Shown piece by piece: positions 39,374 through 53,215 of a stretch of DNA of 64,000 nt. The stretch covers positions 623,778 through 687,777 of the forward strand of contig JH720316.1 of NCBI GenBank assembly GCA_000231825.2, given 5' to 3'. The DNA is from Tetrahymena elliotti 4EA (taxonomy: Eukaryota > Ciliophora > Oligohymenophorea > Hymenostomatida > Tetrahymenidae). The notes under the pieces were generated by a model, which made no database searches, was not told where the DNA came from, and saw only the letters and a program-made list of their open reading frames with translations. Within the stretch, counting starts at the first letter, position 1. The number at the start of each line of letters is the position of its first letter. Made by a program: the position numbers and the translations under genes.

Positions 39374-40438
39374 TATTTGATAATAATCAAATGAATAAAC
39401 CTTTCAATCTATATTCTAAATACTATAAATCCCATCTAATAATCAAGATCAAAATATATGGCATATGTTTAAATATAATTTATTCAATAGTAAAATTAAA
39501 ATTTAAAAAAATAAAATATCTCGTTTATTAATTTGCATATTTATTTAAACTTCTATGTTAGTTAGCATATCCATATATTTTGATTAAAGATTTCTATTAA
39601 TTAATTAAAATATATTTTATATTTTAAAAAAATATTGAATGAATTAAATTTCTGAATTAATTCAAATTTTAAACTCTTATTTATATTTCTAAAACTTACT
39701 TTCAAGAAATATTTTAGAACAGATTAATGTTAAAATCCAATAAAATTATCACTCTATCAAAAATTTCTTTTCTAAAATCTTTAAAACCATTTCATTTTTG
39801 TATTTATTTACTTTTTTTTTATTTGTTTCTTACTTTTTTAAATATAATTTTTAAAATTAATTAACTTCAAAGTTAATTGTCTTTTTCAACAAGATTAACC
39901 ACAAAAATTCAAACAAATTAATTATCAACTAAATTGAAAATTAATATTTATTTTTTACAAATTTAAAAATGAAATTAGAGAGAAAGAAATAATCAAACGT
40001 TGTTAAGACAAATTAATAAAATGATTATTTTTTTTTAAATGTTTATCTTTGGTTTTCTTGAATTCAATTTTAAGATTTAAAGAAAGATTTGTGAATTTTT
40101 TTATTTTTAAATAAAAATAAAGATTTTATTAATTTTATAAATTTAGAAAGGAATCTAAACACTTATCGATATATCTATCTATATATCTCTTAGCATTTCT
40201 AGCTATATTTTACTTATTATGCATACATTTTTTGTTGCTTTGGTATCATGATAAATAAATTAAATGGATTCTTTGAATCAGCAATGGAAATGATTATTTT
40301 ACATAGGAATTGATTGATTAATTGATTTTGTGAAGAAAAAAGTATTTAATAAAAGGAAATAAGAAGAAGTTTATCTTTGCAAAGAATAATAAAGCAAATT
40401 AAAATAATACAAAAAAGGGAAATTAATTAATTTAGGAA
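39374..40438. other. AT-rich spacer after HEN1
   Basis: About 1.1 kb of A/T-rich sequence lies between two same-strand genes. A short open frame near 39300-39530 is the HEN1 3' end in another frame plus spacer. No gene or structured element was seen. Confidence 0.6.
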
Positions 40439-42194
40439 ATGGCTATCAGAAATTTCGTTTTCAAGATTAGCAACTAGATTTAAAAGTAAAATAGAGTTAT
40501 AAAGTTAAATTAGCAGATATGGCAATAGGAATAACCATGAAACAGCACAAAATTTTATTTTATCACAAAATTGCAAGCACTTAAAATGCTTTATTGCCAT
40601 ATAATCTTTGAATAATTAACTTTTATTGAATAATAATTAATAATCTACTATAATAATAGCTTAGCTGCTAAAAGAAGTTTAGCTTATTTGAACTAAATCG
40701 ATTCACAATCTGTTCCTTCTCGTGCCACCATCAACATGAAGGACTAAGTCACTCAGTAATTATTATTTCATCATAATAGGATTTCAATTTACTCTTCCCT
40801 AAATTGATTTTCTTCACAAAAAAAAAGCAAGCTAGCAAATAAACAATAAAATCAAACAAGAATCTTATTTAATTAGTTAGTTAATTATTGTCTTATTTAT
40901 TTGCCTATTGATCTATTTATTTATCTTTTGATTGCATAGGAAAATTGCATTTAATTTAGTATGAAAATTAAATAAGCAAAACACAATAAATAGGCTTCAA
41001 TACTCAATCAAATAAATAATACAATATCTTCTTGTTCTGAAAATGCATTCAATAAATTTCAAACAACTAACTATTTAGCAAAGATACAATCATAAATGCT
41101 CATTTTATGAAATCAAATGCTTTCATAGCTCTTTATCCCTATTAATTCAAAAAAGTTATTTACTCATTCAATCTTGTTTATTCTATTTTACTCTAATATT
41201 AGAATGTAGAGAGAAATCGATAACATGGCTAATGTCATCAGAGATTAAATCCCCGATGAAGACAGAGCTGAATTCGAAATCCTTAAAAAGTACTACGTCA
41301 ATGGTCAACATGATACCTTAGTCGATCCCCAAGATATCCTCCTCCAACTTGACAGAATCCAAGTCCTCAAGAACCTCAAGTAATTAGGAATTTCTTTAAA
41401 AAAACTAAAATTAAATAAATAGCCATAATATTTAATATAAAGCACTTATTATTTATAGATATACCTTTTAAAGCGAATTAATACAAAAAAATGTTAAATA
41501 GAATATTAAATTATATAGATGATAAATTTAAAAATAAAATATGTAATTTGAATACAATTATTGAACAAATAATCAAAATATTTTAAAGTGAATTTAATTG
41601 AAAGAATAATAAATCAATTAGTACTTAGTATTAGTTTTAAAATTTAGCTTTTAAAGGGATAGGATAACAATCAGTCATATCTTTTATCATTTAATTATGA
41701 AATTATAAATAGAAAATTTTTACAGTGCTTTATAATTTTAATGTATTATCTAATGAATAGAGATAAAAGTTACCTTAAATTATTATGATTCTAATTTAAA
41801 TTTATTTTAAATGATATAGGATGATCGAATAAAACGAAAGTGCTTATGATCCTGAAACTGTTAGACTTGAAAAGCTCAAGGCTAGAGTCTTACTTGAAGA
41901 AGAAGGGTAATACTTTTTTTAATTTATAAAAAACTAAGAAAAAGCAAGATACAGTTTAAAGAATTATTGTAAAATAAACAAATGAAAAAAACAATAAAAA
42001 TTTGAAAATATTTCTTTAAATAATTGAAAATTGAATTATTCAATTTGTTTTTTTATTTATTAAAATTTAATTTAAAAAAAAATAAAAGTGCTCTCTTGGA
42101 ATATGCTTAATTCATCTCACAAAGACCTTACAACAAACCTTATGAAAAATGGGGAGTCAGTGAAGAACATGTCAAGCAACAAATTCTTGGTTGA
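40439..42194 (+). CDS. Conserved-looking 170-aa protein, probable mitochondrial
   Basis: Five exons are proposed: 40439..40485, 40660..40755, 41203..41379, 41820..41906 and 42089..42194. Every junction is phase 2 with GT..AG introns. The N-terminus MAIRNFVFKISNQIQN then LAAKRSLAYL is basic, amphipathic and free of acidic residues, like a mitochondrial presequence. The rest is a charged helical protein (DQIPDEDRAEFEILKKYYV, LQLDRIQVLKNLKMIEQN) ending in EYAQFISQRPYNKPYEKWGV, then SEEHVKQQILG. Codons in exon 3 are strongly C-biased (GTC CTC AAG AAC CTC), suggesting high expression. The size, targeting signal and expression hint would suit a small subunit of a respiratory complex or ATP synthase, but I do not recognise the family and this is inference. 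Confidence 0.8.
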
Positions 42195-43468
42195 TCTTCT
42201 AATTTAAATTTAACTATTGTTGAGTATTGATAGCAGATAGTAAGTAGTTAACAAAATGACTAAATTAATATCTTGCAATAATATCAACTCATACATGCAT
42301 TAACTTAATACAGCTAAATAAATAACTAAATAACTTACTAAATTAATGCTTCTTCTTATAAAAGTTTGAAGATAATTTATTACATATTTAGTCCTATTTG
42401 AGTTATACGTACTATCATGTATCTACTTACCAATTATCATCTCACACAAAGCATCTTATACTAGCTAATTTATTTGTTTAATCACTCCTTTATTTATAAT
42501 TCAAAGATAATCTTTCGTTTATTTTTCTATCAAAATATCTGCATTATGTTTTATCCAATCTATTATTCTTGTAGTCATTAATATGCTAAAAAGATAAGCT
42601 TATTAGTTTGAAATCAACAAATTAATCTTTCAAATTAAAAAAATAGCTTCTTAAAAAAAAGCTTAACTTCTATTCACAATTTTAATTTGGAATCAATATT
42701 TTTACAATTTTACTAAACCAACATAATAGATTTTTTTCCCCTTGATTGCTATTTTATTTAAATGTTAATAAAAGACAATTATTCAGATGTTGTTTTGAAT
42801 TGAGTGCAATAAAAAATTGTTAAAATTTAAAGAATAAATGCTCTTATTAATTTATTTTAAAATATTTAAACCTAAATAAAAAAATTTGTAATTATTAATA
42901 TTAATCAAATAAATGATTTATTCTTTGCAGTGCTTGTGAAAATAACTCATTTAATCAAATCATTAATAGAAATATTTTAATTAATATTATAAACCAAACA
43001 AAATCAAATTATTAATTTTTTTAAAAATATTATTATTCTAATATTTTCTAAATTTACAATTTAGCTAAGTTCAACTAAATAAGGGAAAGTCTGAATATCA
43101 ACTTTGAAATTTTAAATAGGATGAGATTTATTAATTCTCATGTATGATATTCTTAACCATTCTTCTTAAATAGGATATTAAATAAGATTGTTTTTATTTA
43201 ATTTTTGAGTTAAAAAGGTGAAATTAATTTGGCAACTATTTAAGTAAAATAAATATTTTACTTTAAAATAGAATTTAGAAATAGATCAGTAAATTTATTA
43301 ATTTTCTCCAATTTTTCATATTTATTCCTCCAAACAAGATATAGAAATGCTGATTTTTTATTTTAAAATTCAGGGAGTTAAAATAATTTGATGGAAACTC
43401 ATCAAACTCTTCGATTTATATATAAAAAATAAAATAATAATAAAGAAAACATATTGTTTAACTTAATG

Positions 43469-43484
43469 CCACCCCCCTCCCCCC
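43469..43484. other. Isolated C-rich tract
   Basis: CCACCCCCCTCCCCCC is a 16-base almost pure C run in spacer that is otherwise about 80% A/T. The complement is a G-run of the type that can form quadruplex-like structures. There is no repeat periodicity like ciliate telomeric CCCCAA. Confidence 0.85.
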
Positions 43485-46358
43485 ATTATAAATTATCTTT
43501 CTTATGTAGTAGTAGATAATGAATATCTCCAAAAATTTCTAAAAATAAAAATGATCTGTCAATTTCATAATTTTTTATGAACAAAGTTAAATTCAATCTG
43601 ATCTTCCTCTTTTTTATGATGAGGTAGAGTAATAACTTTTATATATTTTACTCTAAAATTTTAAAATGAATTTTTGAAAGATTTACTAAATTTAATTATT
43701 TGCTTGGTTATCGAAATTTATTTTTTTTTTAAAATTGAACTCGAATTTGAATAAAATTTGGAATCAAATTTATGCTCTGAAAGTTTTATCGAAATTAGAA
43801 AGAAAATACGAATAAAATTATGAAAGATAGTTTTTCTGGATTAAGATTTCTGAGTAAGAAATATAAATAATATTTGTGATTTTAACAAAGAATTTATTGC
43901 TAGAAAAAAAGTGCTTTTGGATAATAAAATTCACAAAGTAAATATTAAATTAAATTAGACAATTAGTACATAAAATTAAATATGATAAAGTTTTTAATGG
44001 ATAAAATAGTTGAAATATTTAATAAATAACCTCATTCTTTTACTTGAGTTAGTTATAATCTATTAAAATAGCTCTAATAAATTAGGTTATTAAGTCCTAG
44101 TTCAAATGGAAAAATATAGTTTTGGTTACTTTTAAATAAATTATTAAATGAACAAATAAAGATGATATAAAAATACAATTATATTGTCAAAATTGTGGAA
44201 ATATTTGTAATTTTTGTAATCTCAGATAAAACGAATGATAGTTATTTTTTTCAAAAAAGAGGTCTCATTCAATCTAAAAATATTTAGCAAAAAGAGTTTT
44301 TAAAAGTATTCTGATGTATTTTTTCCATTGATCAAAGTGTATTAATCAGAATAGTTTGTCTTCATTAAAATTAATAATTTTATATCATTTGTATTTTTTC
44401 TAGTTTCTATGATAGACATTTACTTATTTATCTACTTTTTTTTATCTATCAAATAAACAAGTTATTTCATCAAATATACATCAAGTAAGAAATTCAGTTA
44501 ATTAGCTTAGCTACGAATAAACAAGTTCTTTTACTCATTTTTTCCATCAAAATTAAACAAGATTTTTTTATGTTTTTTTAAAATAACAATTTTCATTAAA
44601 GGCAAGATATTTATGAATAATTATATAAGCTATGTAATTTCAAAGTTATTATGTAGAAGAATTTAATTAATCAGCAAACAGGATGAATTTTGATATTCAA
44701 GAATTCTTTATTCTCAAACATTTATATGGTATCAAAACAAAAAAATATTTTTAACTTTTTTTAAACATTTAAAGTTAGATTGATACTGAGAAAAATTTAT
44801 TTAATTTAATGAAAAGCCCATAAAAATTATAAAACACTAGGTGATAAAATAAAAGTGCAGTAGCTATCAATCATTCTGATAATCTTGAAAATGGATTCAA
44901 AAGTTTTCTCTTAAAAAGTAGAAATGTATTAGATCATTATCATTTTTATGCCTTAATTTAATAGGAAAACAATTTTTAATGGGCTGCTTTTCAGATTATT
45001 AAAATATAGAATATTTTTTAGAGACAGTGTATTTTGATTAATTTTAACTATCAGAATGGGACAGATTTCACTTCTGTTAGTTTACTTGAGACAAATTATT
45101 GTTATAATTCATAAGTAATAACATTTATAATTTACAAAGTTATTTAATAAACCAAAAAAAATCTAAAGGAATTTTAAGATGTTATAAAATTTTACATATT
45201 CTTCTTCAAAGCCTTAAAATTACCATTTAAAATTGAATATCCTAATAGAATTTAAGGGAAAAAGTATATTTGGTTTGAGATGAATCAATTTTCTAATATT
45301 TCTGAAGGCTTTTTGTTTAACACATAAATCAGTCCAACAGAAAAACCAAACATTCGATTTTAGAACAAACTTTGAATAGTAAAGAAAAAATTAAAAATCT
45401 AATTAGGTTTTTGAATTAGGAGAGTAATTGATTGGTGAAAAGAAAAGAAAATACTAAGTTTTTTTGTGAATTGATGTAAAATAAAAAGGGTTGATGAAGT
45501 ATTTTGATTTGTTTGATATATTTACAAGATGAAGTAAGTAAATAAATAATTATTTTCGTTCATTATAAATTGTTTACATTAAACATGTTAATATTATTTA
45601 TTGTTAAGTTAGTAATTAGTTAGTTTTAGTTAAATTTATTTATTATCAAATTAATAGTTCATTAAATTATGTGCATCGCACACTCTATTTGTTCTTATTT
45701 ATTTTACTTTTATATTTATTTGTCTATATTCTTTTTTAAATTTTATCAATCAATCAATCTATTTTTCTTGTTTATTTCTTTAAATACGTATTTCACTCAA
45801 TTTATCAATCTATCTTTGTTTCTATCTGACACCTATTTGATGCTTTTCAAATAGGGGAGATTGCTTAACATTTTGGTTAGTTTTCAGTTAAATGTATTAA
45901 TTATATATCGATGATAAAAAATACTTTGCTTAAATTCATTTAATTTGTTTAGTTTTTATGTTTATTCAGAGAAAGAGCAATATTTCGGACATGTTTTGAA
46001 TGGATTTATTTATATATTTTTATTTTATAATTTATATTGGATTGAAAAAAGGTTTTAACATTTCTTAATTGGCTGATAGAGCTTATTTGGATTCTGATAT
46101 TAGTAGGATAGATGATTTTTCTGTAGGAAAGCATACAAATTAGTTTTGGTTATTTAATTCAAAATAATCTTAGTCTTGGCTAGGTTGGAATAGATTACAT
46201 TTTATAGCTTAGAGCAAATAAATAGATTGATTGAAAGAGATTTATATATAACTAGAAATTATTTGATTAAGACTCATTCATTTTAAAATAGTTATTTATT
46301 TATCTTAGATTTTTTAACAATATTTCATTTAAAATATTTTTAATTAGTAAGTTTTTTG

Positions 46359-46382
46359 GTTTGTTTGTTTGTTTGTTTGTTT
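46359..46382. repeat. (GTTT)6 microsatellite
   Basis: Six uninterrupted GTTT units lie about 50 bp beyond the 3' end of the EF-hand gene. Confidence 0.9.
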
Positions 46383-46433
46383 ATTAGTATTTAAGTAAGT
46401 GAATAATATTTAAGCAGGCTCTATTTTATTCTT

Positions 46434-47342
46434 TCACTTGTGGCCACGTCTAGAGGCATCTTCAACGTTATTAAATCTGACCCAAGAGAAACCTTCCAAA
46501 AGATTCTCAAGCTGTTAATTTAATTAAATTAAAATTTTAGGATGGGTTTATCATTAAATTGAATGTAATAAATTTCTTTGCTTTGTAAACAAAAGAAGAG
46601 GAATAATAAATAAATGAATGAATGAATTACTTCATCTTCAATTTCTTATTCTGAGTGACCTACTCTCTTTACTTCTTACCAGAACTCAAGCCATTCGTCT
46701 TGAGAAATGGTGCCATTGTTATCGAGGTCAACTGCTCTGAACAATTCTTCAGTGTTGACTTTGGCAAAGTTAGACTTCCTATAATTTATAAATTAATTAA
46801 TATTTAATATTGATAAAATTGGAAAGAAAAGGTCTATATATTTAATTAAATGCAAGTCTAAGGAGAAGTTTATTAGGTAGATTCTATTGATTTTTTTTGT
46901 TTTTATGTATTTCAGTTTATTTAGTTCTTAATTTTCAAATTTAGTTTATTTATTTCTAATTTAAATTGCTTGGACTTAATGTGTAAAACGCAGCAAAAAA
47001 ACATCCAATGAATATATTGAAATTAGTAAATTTGAAATTTGTTTGTATTTATTTGGCTTGACAAAATTGTAATTTTTTCGCGTAAATAGTTGAAAGAAAT
47101 TCTAATATATTTATTGTATTTACCAGAATTTTGAAGTTTCTTCTTTGTCAATTGTGCCAGAGCCATCAATGTCGAACTTTTTAAACACACCCATGACCTT
47201 ATCTTCTAAGGAGGGACTAAGCTGTATTTAAAAAAATAGATTAGAATTATTTAATTTAAAATAATCTAGAGAGAGAATAGATATAAATCAATTCAAAAAA
47301 ATAATAATGTACTCTAATAACTTTGGAGTTGTTAAATCCCAT
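46434..47342 (-). CDS. Two-EF-hand calcium-binding protein, possibly N-myristoylated
   Basis: Four minus-strand exons are proposed, 47313..47342, 47124..47221, 46631..46778 and 46434..46511, giving 117 aa in consistent phase. Two canonical 12-residue EF-hand loops are complete: DIDGSGTIDKEE (residues 27-38) and DLDNNGTISQDE (60-71). Both have Asp at position 1, Gly at position 6, Ile at position 8 and Glu at position 12. The N-terminus MGFNNSKVIR fits an N-myristoylation signal (Met-Gly with Ser at position 6), so the protein may attach to membranes. The C-terminus (LENLLEGFSWVRFNN then VEDASRRGHK) is helical and basic. Codons are C-biased. The likely role is as a small calcium sensor. The partner is unknown. 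The first exon is only 30 bp, so the start depends on that exon being real. Confidence 0.88.
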
Positions 47343-48680
47343 TTCAGCGAATCAATTGGTTTATCGTTTAGTTTATTTCTTTATTTGAATTCTTACTCAA
47401 GAAGTAGACTTAATTTTTAGAGCTTTTTGACTGATTTTGCAGTTTGCTTTTGCTTTTGAATTTATGTTTTACAGTTTGCTTTGATTTTTTTCTATGCTAG
47501 ATCTATCTATCTTTGGTAGCAAGTAAATATTATGTTTTTTGTTTGATTGTTAATTGTTATCTTTGCTTTGTTTCTTTACTTTCTTTCTTTCTTTTTTTTT
47601 GAGTTTATTCTAGGAAATTTTTTGATTTGCGAATGATTTTTAATTTAATTATTTATATTAATTTCCCACTTAGTTTTTATATTGACTTTCTTTACTTTTT
47701 TTTTTTTTTACTGTTTGTCTAGCCTTGCAATTACTCGCAATCTAAAAAAATTAAGAGATTTCGAAATTAATAATATTAATTAAATTATAAGTGCTTGAGT
47801 CTAATACATTATTTTTCTTTTTCAAATATTGATTAAATATTTTTTTCTTCCCAATTGTCTCTAAAATATTAGTCATAAATAACTAAATAAGCTTGCTTCA
47901 GATTGAATAAAAATGCGATTAATTTGTTCATACTTTACCAAATACCAATTACCATTTCTTGTTTTTAATTTTTTCTATTTTATTAAGATGAATTTGTTCT
48001 CATACATTTTTCATTTCTCAAAAATGTATGTAATCTACTTCAAAAGTCTTAGTCGTTAATAAACAAATGAAGTCCTAAAAGGATTTTCAAATATCTAAGA
48101 TTATAATTTAAAATGAGTTTTTAAAGGTAATTGAATAGAGTTAATTAGCCAGTTTTCTATGTTTGAAAGTGCAGTTAGAAGTGATAATATATTACAGAGA
48201 ATTTTCTGCAGGAAGTTCAGAAAGATTTGATTAATAATTGAGATAAAGTGATGAAAGAATTAAGTGTAAGGTTATTACAAAGAGAGAAAAAATAATTTTG
48301 AGATAGATTTTTGTAAAATAAATCAATAAGAAATTAAATAGAATGCCTGTTCTTCCTTCTATCAACAGTGAAAAAGATATTTTTAGAAATAAATAAAATT
48401 AGAAGTTTATAATAAATAAATAAACAAACAAACAAATAAAATAACAAGCAAATGATTGATCTGATTGGAATTGCTTACAATTTATGAAATTTTGAAATGT
48501 ATGATTCTAATTAAATCCTTAGCTAATAAAAGAATGATTATAATAAATTAGAAATATATTTTTACTTATTTATTTATTAGTAGAGTACCCTCGATTGATT
48601 ACTCTGTAAACAAACAAGATTAATAATAATTGATTAAACATAAAGTCTTTTCCATAATTATTCTTAAGCCAATAACAAGT

Positions 48681-48692
48681 ACACACACACAC
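48681..48692. repeat. (AC)6 microsatellite
   Basis: Six AC units followed by a looser CA-rich tail to about 48705, in spacer. Confidence 0.85.
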
Positions 48693-51448
48693 TCACATAC
48701 ACGCATAAAATAATCAATTTTCAAGGGGAAACAAAAAATTTAAATTATTTTGAGAATTACTTATTCTCTCCCAAACCCAAAAATGAAAATGTAATCATTC
48801 TTATAAACAGCAAAATTATTTTTTTGTCCATTTCTCTAACCCACCAAATGAGAGGCGTTGCTAAAAATAAATAAAAGTTAAATCTAGCTTTGTTACAGAG
48901 AATCTATTTTAATTCGATGATACAAGATCTAAAACTAAATTAAAAAAGTAAATATCTTTCTTTTAATTTTTTGTTTTTTTTACAGATATTCTTATTCAAA
49001 ATATCTTAATCTCTTTCTTTCTTCCTTTTTTCTTTGTCTGCTTGTTCTATTCCATTACTAATAAGCTTGTATATTCAAACTTTATTCTTAATAAATAAAA
49101 CAAAAAGAGAAACAACCACTCAAAAATCCATTTTCCATTCATAATTACACTAAGATTTAAATAAATATTTTATAAAAACCATCTAAATTCTTTTAAAAAA
49201 AGATAGATTTCTATGATAATTTTTATGGTTACTTTGCTGAATAACTAAAACAATATTTATTCAATGAATATTTTCTAATCTCTTTTATTTTGATTGAAAA
49301 TCATTTTTATTTTACAATAAAGTGGACAATGTCAAGCAGGGTTTACTTATTTATTTTATTTTTAAGAATATGGATTCTCAGCCAGCTTAGTTTTTATCCG
49401 CTTTCTTGATTTATTTATAATCATTAAAAAATGTAATTTTGTTTGCAAAATTTTAAAATATTACACTTATTTACAGATTCTTAAAAGGAAATCGCTGCTC
49501 TTGTATTTTATTATTACAATTAATTTTTTTAAATTTTGTGATCGTATAGTAGTTGTAAAGATTTAATTTAAAATCCATCAAAATTATATTTAATTTGTAA
49601 ATATAAGCTGATTGCTAGATAGCTCTCCAGCTTGCTGTCTGTCTAATTTATTGGCTGGCTGATTTATTAACTAACATTTTAATTAAAATATACTTACAGT
49701 ACTCATTTATTTTTGATTAAAATTTATTACAGATATGTAAGGACGATAATGAAAATGTTCTCTCTTGCTGAAGCTCGTCAGTTATTCTACTTAAAGTATT
49801 TTAAATTTTATTAGATTACGTAACGCTTGGCTGTTAATTTATAAGCTTTTATTCATAACAAGGTCGAATAAAACTGTTTGCGTTTATAAACTAATTAAAT
49901 GAATGCGTTAGGAAATAAATAAGAAAAATAAACAAACAAAATACAAAATTTTACTAAGACGAAAAAATACATAGATTTTATCATTTAGAAAAACAAACTC
50001 AACTCAACTCAAAATATTCTTATCAAATTGTGCATCTCAATTTAGCTTAAATTAAAGCTTTTTTTCTAGAGAAATATTATTAAATGCTACTAAGGCCAAT
50101 AAATCCCCAAAATCAATCAATCAAAAGTTTATTTCTGAATATTTTTGATTTTAAAAAAAGCTCTACAATAAACCAATCAAAAACGATAAAAGAAATATTT
50201 ACGACTTACACTGGTTTTTATTATCAAGAAATCTGAATTCAATTTTGTTTTTTTGTTTTGGTGTAAGGAGTGTAAAAGATTTATTTGCATCATCAATCTC
50301 AACAAGCATAAAAACCAAACAAAACCTATATCAAAAAAGACATATCTGTCTGAACAAAAACTAACTTTGATTATAATATATCAGATTTCTCTTTTTTTTA
50401 AAATAATTCAAAAAAGACATCATTAATTGTAATTAAAAGTATATAGACTTTTAAACGTTTGAGTTAAATTACTAATATACAAAATAAACCCAACGAATTA
50501 ATAAATTAACAAAGCAAATTTATAAGATGTAAAATAAATCTAATACGTTATGAATAAGGCTAAAAGTTTCTCATTCTGTTTAAAATTAAAGTTATTTGAT
50601 TATGGTTGTAAATATAAAATGTGAATACCTCTTTTTGTTTCTAATTTTTTTGGTTTGATATTCAATAATCTTGAAAATTAGCAAAATAGAAAAATCAAAC
50701 AAAAGCAAGCTTTAATTTAATTGCTTAAAAAAATCTATAAAATATCCAGCAGAAAATGACATATTTTATAAAAAACTCTGATAAAAATAAACTCTCAACT
50801 TAATATTAATAATGTTTTCTTTAGTAAATCTCAAATATTTTATCTATTACTAAATGCCGACTTTTATTCTAGGGAAGAAGTGAATCTTTATTTATAACAA
50901 AAAATATTTTCATTAAAATTTTTAAGAATCAATAACAAAATCCTTTAATGAATGAATGAAAATAAATTAATATTTTTGAAATTCGACATAGCCTAATCTG
51001 CATAATAATTGCAAAAAAAATAAGTACTATTAGAGTAAACACAAAAAGAAAGCTGGTAAATGTATTAAGTGACCATCTGTGATGGCCATTATTAAATAAA
51101 AGGAAATCTGATACCTTCTTTAATAGAAGTCTCTTTTATTTTATTTTTCACCTAATTAATTAGATTGATTACAAAAAATACTGGTTTGCCTGAAAAACTG
51201 CTTAAGCTAAAACTTCTTTTTATTATCTATCAATCTAATTTTCCTTTTTTTTATTTTATGACCTTCAATTTGATCTAAATGAACTGACTGACTGAATCAA
51301 TCATTTTTTTGTTTTTCCAGTTAAATATTTAAAAGAATAAATAAATCATTCAAGCTTTCAAAATCTATTTCTTGAATCTAATTATTCTTGTCTTTTTATT
51401 TGTGGTTTTCATTATTATTATTATTTTTTTCCACTGATCTCATCTATA

Positions 51449-51520
51449 AAACCAGTAGAAAGTAATCTATTTATTGTTCTAGAAGGTTTTTTTCCCAATC
51501 TGAAGTATGACTACTGGTTT
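51449..51520. repeat. 10-bp inverted repeat
   Basis: AAACCAGTAG (51449-51458) and CTACTGGTTT (51511-51520) are exact reverse complements 52 bp apart in spacer. Function is unknown. Confidence 0.6.
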
Positions 51521-53215
51521 CTTTCTATTAATTTAATTGAGAATTGTCTAATTAATTCATTTACTTGATAATCTCCATGAATAAAAAAATTTTATTCATT
51601 TCTCTTGTATTTTTTGTTCTGTCACACCACTCATACATACATAATGCAATTATGGAAAATGCTTATATCCAAGAATATTAAATAAAAACTAGAACTAAAA
51701 TAATAATGAGAAATAATCCAAAAATGTATGGTGAAACTGTGAATTAAAATTCATCATTAAAGATTTTTTAATTATCTATTAACTAATTAAATTTATTTTT
51801 AACTAGTCATCGAGCTAACTAGCTACATCAATCTTATTTCTTAAAAATCTAAAATTTTATGTCCATTATAAATTATTACGTTTTTCATTTACAATAATTT
51901 ATTGAAAAATCGAATCCTTCTTCCTGAACTGTGTAATTATATTTTTTAGATTTTGATTTCAAAAATTTTCATTTTTTTTTAAGAGCTATCAATACTGAAA
52001 GTATATGGATTATTTTGTATTTTTTGGAAAAGGTATTTATTTAATTAATAGTAATATTAATGATTTAAACATTTTGAAATACTTCAAGATAAAATATTTA
52101 TGAGTAGTTTAATAATGAAACAAAATTCATCATTTTGAAAGAATCTAATTAAAAATTATACTTAATTCATTCATTTATAATAAAAATACAAATACTTTTA
52201 AAAAATACTATGAAAGAACTAATCAATTTCTAAACCTAATACATAATTAATAAATAATATGAACATTTAACAAATAAAACACAGATCCTAAAACATTGTT
52301 AAATAAATTATTGTTGACTAAAATTGTTCTTCAATTTTCATAAATACTTACAAAAAAATTTTTAATTTTTAACTTTTAATTTGAAAAGGATTAAGCAATT
52401 TCATAAATATCTTATTCTTTTTATATAAATTTATCGTTTTTATTTCTTTTTTAGAACTTTAAAAAATAAAGATCACAAACAGGGAGGATTATTATAAGTA
52501 TAAAGTTAAAAGATTCCAGTATCTCTTTATGGAAAATATTTAATAGATACTAACAAAATAAAATCGCTCAACTTAGCAGTATTAGTAACCTAATTATCCC
52601 TCCTTTAGATCTTATTTAATATTCATCTTTTTTATTTTTAAGAAATAAAATTTATTCAAAAAAAGCAAATATTTATTTGAATACATTTAATTGAGAAAGA
52701 AAATTTAATATTATTTTATATAAAATTACTTTCATGCTATTTTTATTTTATATTATCTAAAAAGCAAACTATTAAAAAATAATTTTTTTTTCAAGATGTG
52801 TTTTATCAAGGCCTTTTAATAATTTTTAAAATTTAAATAAAATACTTATTCTTTCTATAATGCTAATTTAATAAAAAATTTTGAATAATCAATCAATAAG
52901 AAAATCGTTGATTTTTGTCTTATTATTTTTGAAATTTTTTTCTGTCATTAATGTGTAAATAAATTAATTTAAATATTTATGTTTTTATTTATATTTAAAT
53001 GTACATTTTATCATATATCTAATTTTAAAAAGCGATAAATAATGAAAGAAGAGATAATTATGAATAGTAATGTTGATTGATTGAAAAATAATTTTGTTTT
53101 TCTTGTAATAAATTGATAGTTGTTTGTAACTTCCATGGAAATATACAAAAATGATTGTATTTATTTAATTTAATATTAGTTAATTAATTAATTAATTTAT
53201 TATTTTTTAAAGTTT

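Larger units (their letters stand above)
42195..46433. other. 4.2-kb AT-rich convergent spacer
   Basis: No gene was recognised. A conspicuous C-rich tract lies at 43469-43484 and a (GTTT)6 microsatellite at 46359-46382. Open frames here, such as one near 45670-45854, are hydrophobic low-complexity translations of T-rich DNA. The 3' untranslated regions of both flanking genes should lie at the edges. Confidence 0.55.
47343..53215. other. 5.9-kb AT-rich stretch without a recognised gene
   Basis: The part nearest 47343 should contain the EF-hand promoter. The remainder is spacer with (AC)6 at 48681-48692 and a 10-bp inverted repeat at 51449-51520. A GC-richer patch at 49735-49900 is open on the plus strand but could not be joined to a gene. 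No RNA gene was recognised. Confidence 0.5.

Noticed and set aside
45669..45854. Hydrophobic 61-codon frame resembling a membrane peptide
   Set aside because: Almost entirely Phe/Tyr/Leu/Ser from T-rich spacer with TCAATCAATC-type repeats. No codon signal or splice context.
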